Below, in pieces: positions 1-7,084 of a stretch of DNA of 13,825 bases; position 1 is the first letter of the stretch; each line of letters opens with the position of its first letter. The translations under genes were made by a program, and so were the position numbers. The stretch comes from DATKGP01 sp035510775 (lineage in GTDB: Bacteria > Patescibacteriota > UBA1384 > 2-12-FULL-50-11). The notes under the pieces were generated by a model, which saw only the letters and a list, made by a program, of their open reading frames with translations, had not been told where the DNA came from and made no database searches. The stretch is from assembly GCA_035510775.1 (NCBI GenBank), contig DATKGP010000026.1:1-13825 (forward strand). The letters run 5' to 3'.

Positions 1-116
1 GACTGCGAACGGTTACCTTTGTGAAGCCTTGGCGCAGCAGAGTGAGCAGGAACGAGAAGCTCGGAGATGATCGAATCATCGACGAGGCTGTGTTTCAGGG
101 AGAATATCCTGCGTAA
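1..116 (+). other. Left-edge segment: tail of an upstream gene or a structured RNA
   Basis: Two frames stay open from the left edge. One ends at TGA 68-70, the other at TAA 114-116 and would give a 37-residue C-terminal tail ending GEYPA. I recognise neither. The same stretch folds well: AGCTCG (58-63) pairs with CGAGGCT (83-89, one bulged G), GATGAT (66-71) pairs with ATCATC (75-80), and the two stems are joined by a tandem G-A/G-A mismatch, a common RNA motif. CAGG (96-99) pairs with CCTG (108-111). The terminator at 164-195 ends whatever this is. I looked for RNase P and SRP RNA signatures and did not find them convincingly. Confidence 0.3.
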
Positions 117-163
117 GCGAGCGAACAGAAGGATTGGCCGACAGCCCCCAGATATTGATAACG

Positions 164-195
164 AAAAAAGCCGTCGATTGCTCGACAGCTTTTTT
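164..195 (+). terminator. Intrinsic terminator, potentially bidirectional
   Basis: AAAAAAGC (164-171) pairs with GCTTTTTT (188-195) and GTCGA (173-177) pairs with TCGAC (182-186). There is one C/A mismatch and a TTGC loop. The A-tract and T-tract flanks make it usable from either side. It separates the left-edge segment from dprA. Confidence 0.85.
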
Positions 196-270
196 CTTGC
201 CCTCCGCCCTCGCTCTAGCCTGTATAAGCATTTTTGCCGACCGAATTTAGTGGGCCGGTGCTAGTGATTT

Positions 271-285
271 GGGGAAAGCTTCCCC
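271..285. repeat. Small inverted repeat upstream of dprA
   Basis: GGGGAA (271-276) and TTCCCC (280-285) flank AGC. The repeat lies 14 bases upstream of the proposed dprA -35 box, so it could be an operator or just a hairpin in the spacer. Nothing else is evident in 196-298. Confidence 0.35.
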
Positions 286-298
286 GTCAAGCCGAAGC

Positions 299-328
299 TC
301 GACAAGTGTTGTTACTTTACCATACTAT
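299..328 (+). promoter_or_regulatory. Probable dprA promoter giving a leaderless mRNA
   Basis: TCGACA (299-304), an 18-base spacer and TACTAT (323-328) match the sigma-70 layout in 5/6 and 4/6 positions. The -10 box ends 7 bases before the ATG of dprA, so transcription should begin at or next to the start codon. No Shine-Dalgarno sequence is present, which fits. Confidence 0.5.
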
Positions 329-335
329 GTAGAAA

Positions 336-1415
336 ATGTCAAGAGGAAAGAGCTGGTTTAAGACCGCCACTTTGGAAGATATTCTATTTGTGTCTGCCAT
401 CGACCAAATCGGTTCAATCAGTTGGCATAAGCTCTACAAGGCCTTTTCTTCGCTAGCGGCTGTTTTATCGGCCGATAAGAACAAGCTTCGCCAAATCGGC
501 TTGACCGAAGTGATGGCCAATAAACTCAAAGAACCTCGGCCAAACTCTACCCGCGCGCTTAAAGCCATGGAACGGTATCGCATAAAACTCGTCACGCTTG
601 GCGAGCCGCATTATCCAAAGTTGCTCAAGGAAATCAACGATCCGCCGCTCTGGCTGTTTTACCGCGGCGATTTGTCAGCCACTAACGTGCCGTGCCTGAC
701 AGTTGTCGGTTCACGAAAACCCAGCCCTAACGCATATGCTAATATGGAGAATCTTTTGCCAGCTAGTTTAGTAAGAGATATATGCCTAATATCTGGTCTA
801 GCATATGGCATCGACCATAAAACATATCAACTGGCGGTGAAAAACAACGGCCTGACAGTAGCCGTCTTGGCCGGTGGACTAGATGATATTTATCCGTCCA
901 GCCACGAGCAACTAGCCGAAGAAATCATCGATAAAGGCGGCGCGCTCATCAGCGAGTATCCGCCGTTGTCGCGGCCGGCCAGCCATCGTTTTCCCATTCG
1001 TAACCGCATTATTGCTGGCTTGTCTCCAGCCACGGTCATCGTCGAGGCGGCGATAAAATCCGGCACCTTAATTACCGCCAAGTGCGCCATCGATTACAAC
1101 CGCGACGTCTTCGCCTTGCCAGGCGACATCAATCGTCCGACCGCCCAGGGCACCAACTTCTTAATTAAAAACGGAGCCATCCCGCTTGACAGCGCCGAAC
1201 AGCTTTTCCACTACTTTGGTCTGACTGCCCAAGTTACTCGCGACGAAGAAATCGACAGCCCGGTCTGGCGGTCGTTGAAAGATTCTCCAAAAACCATCGA
1301 TGAAATTGTCGCCCAGACCAAGCTGCCGATTGAAAGTGTTATGGTTGAGCTAACCAAGCTTGAACTGATTCAAAAGGTTTACCAACCGGAAATAGGTTGT
1401 TACGGTAGGAAGTAG
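336..1415 (+). CDS. dprA: DNA processing protein DprA (Smf)
   Basis: DprA binds incoming single-stranded DNA during natural transformation and loads RecA. At 359 residues it has the usual family length. Residues 1-80 form a helical N-terminal region. The Rossmann-like core runs from about 85 to 295 and carries VVGSRKPS (123-130, the nucleotide-binding GSR motif), SGLAYGID (153-160), AVLAGGLDDIYP (176-187), SEYPP (206-210), FPIRNRIIAGLS (219-230) and SGTLITA (242-248), all family hallmarks. Residues 308-359 look like the C-terminal winged helix. The ATG at 336 has no ribosome binding site but sits 7 bases after a -10 box, so a leaderless start is likely. topA follows after 42 bases, probably in the same transcript. 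DprA is commonly kept in small CPR genomes that take up DNA. Confidence 0.97.
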   Translation: MSRGKSWFKTATLEDILFVSAIDQIGSISWHKLYKAFSSLAAVLSADKNKLRQIGLTEVMANKLKEPRPNSTRALKAMERYRIKLVTLGEPHYPKLLKEINDPPLWLFYRGDLSATNVPCLTVVGSRKPSPNAYANMENLLPASLVRDICLISGLAYGIDHKTYQLAVKNNGLTVAVLAGGLDDIYPSSHEQLAEEIIDKGGALISEYPPLSRPASHRFPIRNRIIAGLSPATVIVEAAIKSGTLITAKCAIDYNRDVFALPGDINRPTAQGTNFLIKNGAIPLDSAEQLFHYFGLTAQVTRDEEIDSPVWRSLKDSPKTIDEIVAQTKLPIESVMVELTKLELIQKVYQPEIGCYGRK

Positions 1416-1457
1416 CCCTTGCCTAACACGATAGCTGGCAAGTAGAATAGGAGACTA

Positions 1458-3689
1458 ATGGCCAAGAATCTGTTGATTGTCGAAAGCCCTGCCAAAGCCA
1501 AAACCATCGGTGCGTACCTAGGCAGTGACTTTCAAGTCTTGGCGTCGTATGGCCATGTTCGCGATTTACCAAAATCCAAACTTGGCATTGAAACAGACAA
1601 AGACTTCGCCGCTGATTACGAAATAATTCCCAAGGCCAAGAAAGTCTTGTCCGAGATAAAATCGGCTCTGGAAAAAAGTGACGAATTGTATCTAGCCACC
1701 GACCCAGATCGCGAAGGCGAGGCGATTGCCTGGCATCTAACCCAGGCCTTGAAATCTAAAAAACCAACTCATCGAGTGGCCTTTACGGAAATTACCAAAT
1801 CCGCCGTCCAGGAAGCGATCAAAAAACCCCGGGAAATATTGGCCAATCTTGTCGATGCCCAACAAGCCAGGCGCATTCTCGATCGATTGGTCGGCTATAA
1901 ATTGTCGCCGCTGTTGTGGAAAAAAGTCTACCGCGGTTTATCGGCTGGCCGAGTTCAGTCGGTGGCTGTGCGGTTGGTGGTGGAGCGCGAGCGAGAAATC
2001 GAGGCCTTTAAATCCCGCGAGTTCTGGACACTCGACGCCGAGCTGATCGGCCATCACGGCTCGTTCAAAGCCTGGGTAGTCAAAGAGGGAACGTCGGTGC
2101 CGCTGGAATTAGACAAGCAGGCTGAGGTCGAAAGTTGGAAGAAAAAACTCGACAAAGCCAAGTACGAAGTTGAAAGCATCGAAAAATATTTGGGTGAGAT
2201 GAAGCCCCAGCCGCCGCTGATTACTTCCACTTTGCAGCAACTGGCCGCCCGGCTCTGCAGCTTCTCCGCCAAGCGGACGATGAAACTAGCCCAAGACCTC
2301 TACGAAGGTATGGAAACCGGCGAGGGCAGTCACGGCCTAATTACTTACATGCGTACCGATTCCTATAATATGGCCGATATTGCCAAGAAAGAAGCCGAGA
2401 GCGTGGTCGGCAAAACTTACGGCGCCAAATACTTGCCAGCCACACCCAATCTTTTCACCAAAAAAGTCCGTGGTGCCCAAGAAGCTCATGAGGCGATTCG
2501 CCCGACCAGCTTCGCTCGCACGCCGGAATCACTCAAAGCCAAACTGGACCGAGACCACTACCGCCTTTACGAACTCATTTACCGCGCCGCTCTAGCTTCG
2601 ACAATGGCACCAGCCAAAATTGAAACTACTAATGTCAAAGTCGCCACCGATCAAAAAATCGGCCTGCAAGCCCGAGGCCGAGAACTTAAGTTCGATGGAT
2701 TCTTAAAAATATATCCGGATTCCGACGAGCGTTTTGAAAAACTGCCGGAGCTAACCCAAAGCGAAAAACTTAAACTCAAGAGTCTAACGCCGACCCAGCA
2801 TCTGACCGAACCGCCGGCTCGTTATTCCGAAGCCACGCTAGTGCGCGAGCTGGAGAAGCGCGGCATCGGCCGACCGTCGACTTACGCTCCGATTATGAGC
2901 ACGATTGTCGATCGCGGCTACGTCACCAAACAGGCCGGCCGTTTCACCCCGCAAGACGTGGCCGGCATCGTCACCGATTTATTAATTGAAAACTTTCCCG
3001 ACATTGTCGACTACGACTTCACCGCCAAGATGGAAGAAGACTTGGATGAAATCGCCGAAGGCGACAAAAAGTTGGTGCCGGTCATACGAGAATTCTACGA
3101 ACCGTTTGCCAAAAACCTCAAGGAAAAAGAAAAGTCCATCGACAAAAAAGAATTGGTTCAAGAAAAAACCGATAAAAAATGTCCGGACTGCGGCGCCGAG
3201 GTACTGATAAAATTAAGCCGCTTCGGCAAGTTCTACGCCTGCTCGGCCTACCCGAAATGCAAATACAGCGCCCCGTACTTGGACGACGATTTTTCTAAAA
3301 AAGAAGAGAAACAAATTGCCGAGGAAGCCAAGGAGAAATGTCCGGACTGCGGCGGCGATTTGAACGTCAAGCAAAGCCGGTTCGGAACATTCTTGGGCTG
3401 CTCCAACTATCCGAAATGCAAGTTCACCAAGTCGATCGTTGTCAGTAGCGGCATTAAGTGCCCAAACTGCGGCCACGACATTGTCAAAAAAACCACCCGC
3501 AAAGGCCGAATTTTCTACGGTTGCTCTGGCTATCCCAAGTGCAAGACCGCTTTCTGGGACGAGCCGACCGACAAAAAATGTCCCAAATGTTCGAACCTGC
3601 TTGTCAAAAAGAAATCCGGCCTGGCCTGCAGCCAGTGCGACTATGCCGAAGAAGTCTCTGAAGCCTCGGCCGAAGCGGACAAGAAATAG
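1458..3689 (+). CDS. topA: DNA topoisomerase I (type IA) with four zinc ribbons
   Basis: This enzyme relaxes negatively supercoiled DNA through a 5'-phosphotyrosine intermediate. The Toprim domain opens with LLIVESPAKAKTIGAYL (5-21) and holds the acidic TDPDREGEAIAWHL motif (81-94). SAGRVQSVAVRL (162-173) and the active-site segment GLITYMRTDS (293-302, catalytic Tyr297) are intact. The later core motif EKRGIGRPSTYA lies near 472-483. The C-terminus has four Cys4 zinc ribbons starting at about residues 575, 628, 668 and 708. The first three have a CPDCG or CPNCG opening and a YPKC closing pair, and the last is shorter. The tail is acidic and lysine-rich. Length 743 is normal for the family. 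AGGAG at 1449-1453 lies 4 bases before the ATG. Genes dprA and topA are often adjacent in bacteria. Confidence 0.98.
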   Translation: MAKNLLIVESPAKAKTIGAYLGSDFQVLASYGHVRDLPKSKLGIETDKDFAADYEIIPKAKKVLSEIKSALEKSDELYLATDPDREGEAIAWHLTQALKSKKPTHRVAFTEITKSAVQEAIKKPREILANLVDAQQARRILDRLVGYKLSPLLWKKVYRGLSAGRVQSVAVRLVVEREREIEAFKSREFWTLDAELIGHHGSFKAWVVKEGTSVPLELDKQAEVESWKKKLDKAKYEVESIEKYLGEMKPQPPLITSTLQQLAARLCSFSAKRTMKLAQDLYEGMETGEGSHGLITYMRTDSYNMADIAKKEAESVVGKTYGAKYLPATPNLFTKKVRGAQEAHEAIRPTSFARTPESLKAKLDRDHYRLYELIYRAALASTMAPAKIETTNVKVATDQKIGLQARGRELKFDGFLKIYPDSDERFEKLPELTQSEKLKLKSLTPTQHLTEPPARYSEATLVRELEKRGIGRPSTYAPIMSTIVDRGYVTKQAGRFTPQDVAGIVTDLLIENFPDIVDYDFTAKMEEDLDEIAEGDKKLVPVIREFYEPFAKNLKEKEKSIDKKELVQEKTDKKCPDCGAEVLIKLSRFGKFYACSAYPKCKYSAPYLDDDFSKKEEKQIAEEAKEKCPDCGGDLNVKQSRFGTFLGCSNYPKCKFTKSIVVSSGIKCPNCGHDIVKKTTRKGRIFYGCSGYPKCKTAFWDEPTDKKCPKCSNLLVKKKSGLACSQCDYAEEVSEASAEADKK

Positions 3690-3718
3690 CTGACTGGCGG
3701 CTTAGTTTAGGGTAAAAT
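3690..3718 (+). promoter_or_regulatory. Promoter of the small gene after topA, leaderless layout
   Basis: CTGACT (3690-3695), a 17-base spacer and TAAAAT (3713-3718) form a good sigma-70 match. The -10 box ends 6 bases before the ATG at 3725, so the mRNA would start at the start codon. The -35 box begins right at the topA stop codon. Confidence 0.55.
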
Positions 3719-3724
3719 TTGGCT

Positions 3725-3990
3725 ATGAACGAAATGGAAGGATCGATCCCGGAAGAGACAGTGGATTTTATCGCTCCGGCGACTGGTGAGGCCGGCGTTG
3801 AGCAAGAAAAAGCCGAATTAACCGCTGCCGAAATGCTCGACTTTGTTCGAGAAAACTACTCGGAGAGGAATTTCATGGAGATTTTGACGAAGCCTGTGGC
3901 TATCTTCTGACGACGCTCATTGAAAATGGCGTTGATGAGGAAGAGTACTTCCAACGGCTGGTCGAAAAGGGCATTGTTCTCAACGGCTAA
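3725..3990 (+). pseudogene. Small acidic protein gene interrupted by a one-base frameshift
   Basis: From the ATG at 3725 the frame encodes an acidic, Glu-rich peptide that stops at 3910 after about 61 residues. From about 3868 the -1 frame continues smoothly with a protein-like sequence (GDFDEACGYLLTTLIENGV, then a further acidic stretch ending IVLNG) to TAA at 3988-3990, just before a terminator. The span is one base short of an in-frame 89-codon gene. Either a base is missing in the gene or the assembly, or ribosomes shift -1 here. I see no classic slippery heptamer. I do not recognise the family. The helical acidic C-terminus looks like a small protein-binding domain, but that is only a guess. 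TTG at 3719 is an alternative start but lies upstream of the likely transcription start. Confidence 0.6.
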
Positions 3991-4004
3991 CTCTCCGCGG
4001 TTAC

Positions 4005-4040
4005 GACCTCCGCTTTAACAAAAGGTCTTTTTGTTTTTTT
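4005..4040 (+). terminator. Probable intrinsic terminator after the frameshifted gene
   Basis: GACCT (4005-4009) pairs with AGGTC (4023-4027) and is followed by a T-rich run to about 4040. The stem is only 5 bp. GCGG (3998-4001) with CCGC (4009-4012) is a competing small stem. Confidence 0.5.
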
Positions 4041-4085
4041 GTAATTGTTGAAATTGGCCGAGCGAAAATCTGCGCTGCCACTGCT

Positions 4086-4109
4086 ATTGTTTTTTTGTCT
4101 GTATATAAT
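4086..4109 (+). promoter_or_regulatory. Promoter-like -10 box ahead of a putative small RNA
   Basis: A perfect TATAAT lies at 4104-4109, preceded by TGTA, close to an extended -10. The -35 region is a weak T-rich stretch. It would start RNA near 4115-4117, about 150 bases upstream of recR, which has its own promoter. Confidence 0.5.
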
Positions 4110-4114
4110 TGTCT

Positions 4115-4230
4115 GGCGAAAATTGCGCGAACCACAGCGGAATTTTCACCTTCCGCCAGGGGCAAGCGTGCAGGGTAGGGAGCGCGAGGGCCTAGGGGCT
4201 GCCTCGCAATTAAGCCCCTGGCCCTCGCAA
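4115..4230 (+). ncRNA. Putative small structured RNA between promoter and recR
   Basis: The 3' part is a long hairpin: GCGAGGGCC (4184-4192) plus AGGGGCT (4194-4200) pair with AGCCCCT (4213-4219) plus GGCCCTCGC (4220-4228), 16 bp with one bulged T and a 12-nt loop. The 5' part has two competing folds: GAAAATT (4118-4124) with AATTTTC (4141-4147), or GCGGAA (4137-4142) with TTCCGC (4151-4156). TGGCG (4114-4118) can also pair with CGCCA (4154-4158). recR is often near the SRP RNA gene, but the GGAA-loop signature of SRP RNA is absent, so I leave it unassigned. A TTG-initiated frame through this region (4045-4272) is probably not real. Confidence 0.45.
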
Positions 4231-4234
4231 AAGC

Positions 4235-4262
4235 TTGTTACGAGGCGTGAAAAATATATGAT
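4235..4262 (+). promoter_or_regulatory. recR promoter, leaderless layout
   Basis: TTGTTA (4235-4240), a 16-base spacer and TATGAT (4257-4262). The -10 box ends 6 bases before the ATG of recR at 4269, the same geometry as at 3725 and 13207. No Shine-Dalgarno site precedes the gene. Confidence 0.5.
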
Positions 4263-4268
4263 GAACAG

Positions 4269-4910
4269 ATGAAAAACATTCTTCCCAAATCTGTTCAAAA
4301 ACTCTCTGAAGTTCTTGGGTCGCTACCCGGCGTCGGGCCAAAAACTGCCAACCGCCTAACTTTCTACTTGCTTAATCGAACCGACGAGGAGCTAAAAGAT
4401 TTTGGTAAAGCTTTTGGCGAGCTCAAAGACAATCTCCATACTTGCTCACGCTGTTTCCTGATTGCCGAAAGCGACCCGTGCGCCATCTGCGCCGACGACT
4501 CGCGCAACGTCGGAAAGATTGCCGTGGTCGAAGAAGGCCTCGACGTCTTGGCTTTAGAAAAAGCTCACTTCAACGGCCGGTACCACGTCCTCGGCGGCCA
4601 AATTTCTCCGATAAATAACGTCGGACCAGACGATCTGACCATCAAGCAGCTTCTCTCGCGGCTAGAAAACGAACCAATTACCGAGATAATCCTGGCCACC
4701 GACCCGTCGCTGGAAGGTGAGGCGACCGCTTTGTATATTGACGAGCAAATAACTATGCGGGTAAAGTCAGGAGCAGTAAGCAAAAAATTGGTCGTCACTC
4801 GCTTGGCTCGGGGCTTGCCAGTCGGCGGCGATCTCGAATATGCCGACGAGCTGACGCTCAAGCGAGCCTTGGAAGGCCGGCGGTCGTATTCACAAGACAG
4901 CAACGAATAG
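4269..4910 (+). CDS. recR: Recombination mediator protein RecR
   Basis: RecR works with RecF/RecO to load RecA at gaps. At 213 residues it is slightly longer than the usual 200. A helix-hairpin-helix is visible near GSLPGVGPKTANRL (17-30). A C4 zinc finger follows with CSRC (58-61 region) and CAIC about ten residues later. The Toprim domain covers VGKIAVVEEGLDVLALEKA (about 81-99), then YHVLGGQISPI and EIILATDPSLEGEATALYI, with the acidic TDP triad. TRLARGLPVGGDLEYADELTL is the conserved C-terminal block. The ATG is taken because upstream is a leaderless promoter. The TGA of a tiny upstream frame overlaps it as ATGA, probably by chance. The zinc-ribbon gene starts 19 bases after the stop, so recR likely heads a three-gene operon ending in cysS. 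Confidence 0.97.
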   Translation: MKNILPKSVQKLSEVLGSLPGVGPKTANRLTFYLLNRTDEELKDFGKAFGELKDNLHTCSRCFLIAESDPCAICADDSRNVGKIAVVEEGLDVLALEKAHFNGRYHVLGGQISPINNVGPDDLTIKQLLSRLENEPITEIILATDPSLEGEATALYIDEQITMRVKSGAVSKKLVVTRLARGLPVGGDLEYADELTLKRALEGRRSYSQDSNE

Positions 4911-4929
4911 TTTAAAATTGGAAGGAGCA

Positions 4930-5220
4930 ATGAAAGACATCCACACTGAAGAATACATCTGCGAAGAGTGCGGCAATACCACGCCGGTACCGAACGATTT
5001 TTGCCCAAGCTGTGGCTCGCCAATGACGCCGCTTCACGCTACCCCAGAAAAAGTTAAGGCCGAAGAGGCGGAAGAAGACGACAACGACTTTTCCAAACTT
5101 CATGAAGGCATCGGTGAAGAAACAGGTGAAGAGTCTTTGGAAAAACTTCGAGCCGACGAAGAAAAAGAATCCGAAGAAGAGTACGCCGGTGGTTTTAACG
5201 ACTCCGACAATCCCGAGTAA
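4930..5220 (+). CDS. Small acidic zinc-ribbon protein
   Basis: This 96-residue protein opens with a compact Cys4 zinc ribbon, CEEC (11-14) and CPSC (25-28), followed by GSPMTPLHA. The rest is a long, low-complexity acidic tail rich in Glu and Asp (about residues 42-96) with no hydrophobic segment, so it is probably cytoplasmic and disordered after the ribbon. The ATG at 4930 is preferred over the TTG at 4918 because GGAAGGAG sits directly before it, although only two bases away. It lies between recR and cysS with short gaps, so it is co-transcribed. The function is unknown. Zinc ribbons of this kind bind nucleic acid or other proteins, and the acidic tail could mimic nucleic acid, but that is inference. 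Confidence 0.8.
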   Translation: MKDIHTEEYICEECGNTTPVPNDFCPSCGSPMTPLHATPEKVKAEEAEEDDNDFSKLHEGIGEETGEESLEKLRADEEKESEEEYAGGFNDSDNPE

Positions 5221-5229
5221 AGCGGTGAC

Positions 5230-6561
5230 ATGAAGCTCTACAATACTCTTGGTGGGGCTAAAGAAGAGTTCAAGCCGCTAGAAGATAAAACCGTCCGGAT
5301 GTACGTCTGCGGCCCGACGGTTTACGATTATGACCATTTGGGTCATGCTCGAACCTATCTAGCCTTCGACCTACTAAATAGGTATATGCGTTTCTTGGGC
5401 TATACGGTGAAATATGTCCAGAATATCACCGATGTGGGGCATCTTCAGAATGATGCCGAGACCGGCCTAGATAAGGTGCAGCAGAAGGCCCAAGAGAGTG
5501 AGCAGACTGTCGAGCAGGTAATTGAGCAGTTTACCCAGGCGCATAAGGATGATATGAAGGCGCTTAATATCGTTGCTCCTGATGTTTACCCGAAAGCTTC
5601 AGAGCATATCAAGGATATAATCGACTTTGTTAAGGCTTTAGTTGACAAAGGCTTCGCATATGTTAGTAGCCAGAATAATGTCTACTTTAGCGTTACAAAA
5701 GACTCCGACTATGGTAAATTAAGCCACCGCGGCCTAGCGGAGATAATTACCGGCACCAGAGTAGGCAGCGCCAGCGACAAACGCTCACCGGCCGATTTTG
5801 CCCTCTGGAAGGCGGCACCGGTTACCAAGGGCTCGATGGTTTGGGATTCGCCCTGGGGTCGAGGTTTTCCCGGTTGGCATATCGAGTGCTCGGCCATGAG
5901 CCGAAAATACTTAGGCGATTCTTTCGATATCCACGGCGCGGCTATCGAGCACGTCTTTCCCCACCACGAGAACGAGATCGCCCAAACCGAAAGCCTGACC
6001 GCCAAAGATATGGCCAAGTTCTGGATTCACTCTGGGATGCTCAATGTTAGCAGCCAGAAGATGAGTAAGTCGAGCCATAATTTTACTACCATTCGCGAGG
6101 CCTTAAAAACCTATTCGGCCAACGAAATTCGCCTGGCCTTTTATCAGACTCACTACCGCCGGCCGTTTGATTACAGCCCCCAATCTATGGAACAAGGTGT
6201 GGCCTTGAGAAAAAAACTTTTCACTGCCTATGGCAGCTTACCAACCGAGACCGACAAGAAAATCCTTGATGAGATAGTCGACGCTCTAAACGACGATCTC
6301 GATACACCAAGAGCTCTGCAAATCTGGGGTCAGGAGGCAGAAAAAATAAACAAGGCTGATACTGATAAACTCTTCGAAATCTTTGGTTTAAAGTATATGC
6401 CAATCGAAGACGATCACGAGGCCAGTCAACTGGCTAAACAGCGCGACGAAGCCCGAGCCAAGAACGATTTCCTGACTGCTGACAACCGCAAGAACGAACT
6501 GATTGCCCGAGGCTTCGAGCCGCTCGACACACCTTCCGGTACCCGATATATTCCAAGGTAA
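5230..6561 (+). CDS. cysS: Cysteinyl-tRNA synthetase
   Basis: It charges tRNA-Cys with cysteine, a class I synthetase reaction. The Rossmann catalytic domain shows MYVCGPTVYDYDHLGHAR (24-41), which contains zinc ligand Cys27 and the HIGH-equivalent HLGH (36-39). GWHIECSAMS (215-224) supplies Cys220, HHENE (245-249) the His and Glu ligands, and KMSKS (277-281) the ATP-binding loop. The C-terminal helical bundle follows from about 310, ending near RGFEPLDTPSGTRYIPR. At 443 residues it is a compact member (many have about 460). The start ATG has only a weak GGTGA upstream and follows the zinc-ribbon stop by 9 bases, so it depends on the operon. All key residues are present. Confidence 0.98.
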   Translation: MKLYNTLGGAKEEFKPLEDKTVRMYVCGPTVYDYDHLGHARTYLAFDLLNRYMRFLGYTVKYVQNITDVGHLQNDAETGLDKVQQKAQESEQTVEQVIEQFTQAHKDDMKALNIVAPDVYPKASEHIKDIIDFVKALVDKGFAYVSSQNNVYFSVTKDSDYGKLSHRGLAEIITGTRVGSASDKRSPADFALWKAAPVTKGSMVWDSPWGRGFPGWHIECSAMSRKYLGDSFDIHGAAIEHVFPHHENEIAQTESLTAKDMAKFWIHSGMLNVSSQKMSKSSHNFTTIREALKTYSANEIRLAFYQTHYRRPFDYSPQSMEQGVALRKKLFTAYGSLPTETDKKILDEIVDALNDDLDTPRALQIWGQEAEKINKADTDKLFEIFGLKYMPIEDDHEASQLAKQRDEARAKNDFLTADNRKNELIARGFEPLDTPSGTRYIPR

Positions 6562-6697
6562 GCCAAAGACTAAAAACTAAAAGGCAAAATTGTGTGGCTG
6601 CTTAGCGACTGGTTTTAAATTTTGAGTTTTGGGCTTTGTATTTGTTTAGGATTTCGTATTTAGAATTTTGAGTTTTTAAAAAGTATATGCTAAACCC
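6562..6697. other. AT-rich intergenic spacer with a short direct repeat
   Basis: No gene is visible. ATTTTGAGTTTT occurs twice (6619-6630 and 6665-6676) in a T- and A-rich stretch just before a strong promoter. It may act as an upstream (UP) element, and there is no clear terminator for cysS. Confidence 0.5.
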
Positions 6698-6726
6698 TTG
6701 ACAAAATGACGCTTTTGTAGTAAACT
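6698..6726 (+). promoter_or_regulatory. Strong sigma-70 promoter
   Basis: A perfect TTGACA (6698-6703), exactly 17 bases of spacer and TAAACT (6721-6726). Transcription should begin near 6733. The first coding start downstream is 350 bases away, so this promoter drives a long untranslated RNA or an independent RNA gene. Confidence 0.75.
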
Positions 6727-6775
6727 AGCCACGTCATGCTGGAAACAGTGTGAAGCACTCAAAAAGTAATTAAAA

Positions 6776-6866
6776 AACAAACAACTCGTGCCTAAAAAGC
6801 GATCGGTAGCGCTACGCGGAGTCTCTGCTTGCAGATACACTTCGCTGCTACCACGAGTTTTTTGTT
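6776..6866 (+). terminator. Possible terminator within the structured RNA
   Basis: The stem made by AACAAA plus AACTCGTG and CACGAGTT plus TTTGTT ends in a run of six T at 6858-6863. If active, it would release an RNA of roughly 130 nt from the promoter at 6698. The large internal loop makes it an unusual terminator. Confidence 0.35.
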
Positions 6867-6965
6867 ACAAAGAGTGCTTGCCGTTCCGAAGCTTCATGCG
6901 AAGGACGGTGTGGCTTGACGCATTTGTCTAATGAGCTGATGCGAACAAAAGTCAAACCTTAACAT

Positions 6966-7030
6966 CGTTCCTCAGTGCGCGTAAGCAAAACATTTTTGTA
7001 CATTTAATCGCTTACGCGCAGCGAGGAACG
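6966..7030 (+). repeat. 18-bp hairpin with symmetric internal loop
   Basis: CGTTCCTC (6966-6973) pairs with GAGGAACG (7023-7030), and GCGCGTAAGC (6977-6986) pairs with GCTTACGCGC (7010-7019). Only AGT and AGC lie unpaired opposite each other. The loop is 23 nt and A/T-rich. Every stem position is Watson-Crick. It ends 54 bases before the ATG at 7085 and looks like an RNase III-type or regulatory stem. Confidence 0.8.
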
Positions 7031-7084
7031 CCTAAGGCCTAAGCTTTCGGCGGGATGGTCTGAGTCTGATTCGGTGAGGAGGTT

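Larger units (their letters stand above)
6733..7031 (+). ncRNA. Large structured noncoding RNA (or leader) of unknown family
   Basis: About 300 nt without a credible reading frame but with nested pairing. AAGCACTC (6753-6760) pairs with GAGTGCTT (6872-6879). Inside, AACTCGTG (6783-6790) pairs with CACGAGTT (6852-6859), extended by AACAAA (6776-6781) with TTTGTT (6861-6866). Inside that, GGTAGC (6805-6810) pairs with GCTACC (6847-6852). Next, TTGAC (6915-6919) pairs with GTCAA (6951-6955) and GCAT (6920-6923) with ATGC (6939-6942). An 18-bp hairpin closes the set at 6966-7030. The TTTTTT run at 6858-6863 could end a shorter RNA of about 130 nt. It does not show the conserved pieces of RNase P, SRP or tmRNA. 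It may be the leader of the gene at 7085 or a free RNA. Confidence 0.6.

Noticed and set aside
67..264. 65-residue frame across the first terminator
   Set aside because: It runs straight through the intrinsic terminator at 164-195 and has no ribosome site.
3213..3476. Minus-strand frame and other frames inside topA, recR and cysS
   Set aside because: They are shadows of confidently identified genes with full family motifs.
4115..4230. SRP (4.5S) RNA next to recR
   Set aside because: The location fits, but the conserved GGAA-capped apical hairpin with its AGCAG internal loop is absent on both strands.
4045..4272. 75-residue frame with a hydrophobic start upstream of recR
   Set aside because: It needs a TTG start ahead of the TATAAT promoter, crosses a 16-bp hairpin and has low-complexity, non-protein-like composition after residue 30.
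6801..6852. Palindrome GTAGCGCTAC as an operator
   Set aside because: It is better explained as part of the nested RNA stem with 6847-6852, and it lies well downstream of the promoter.
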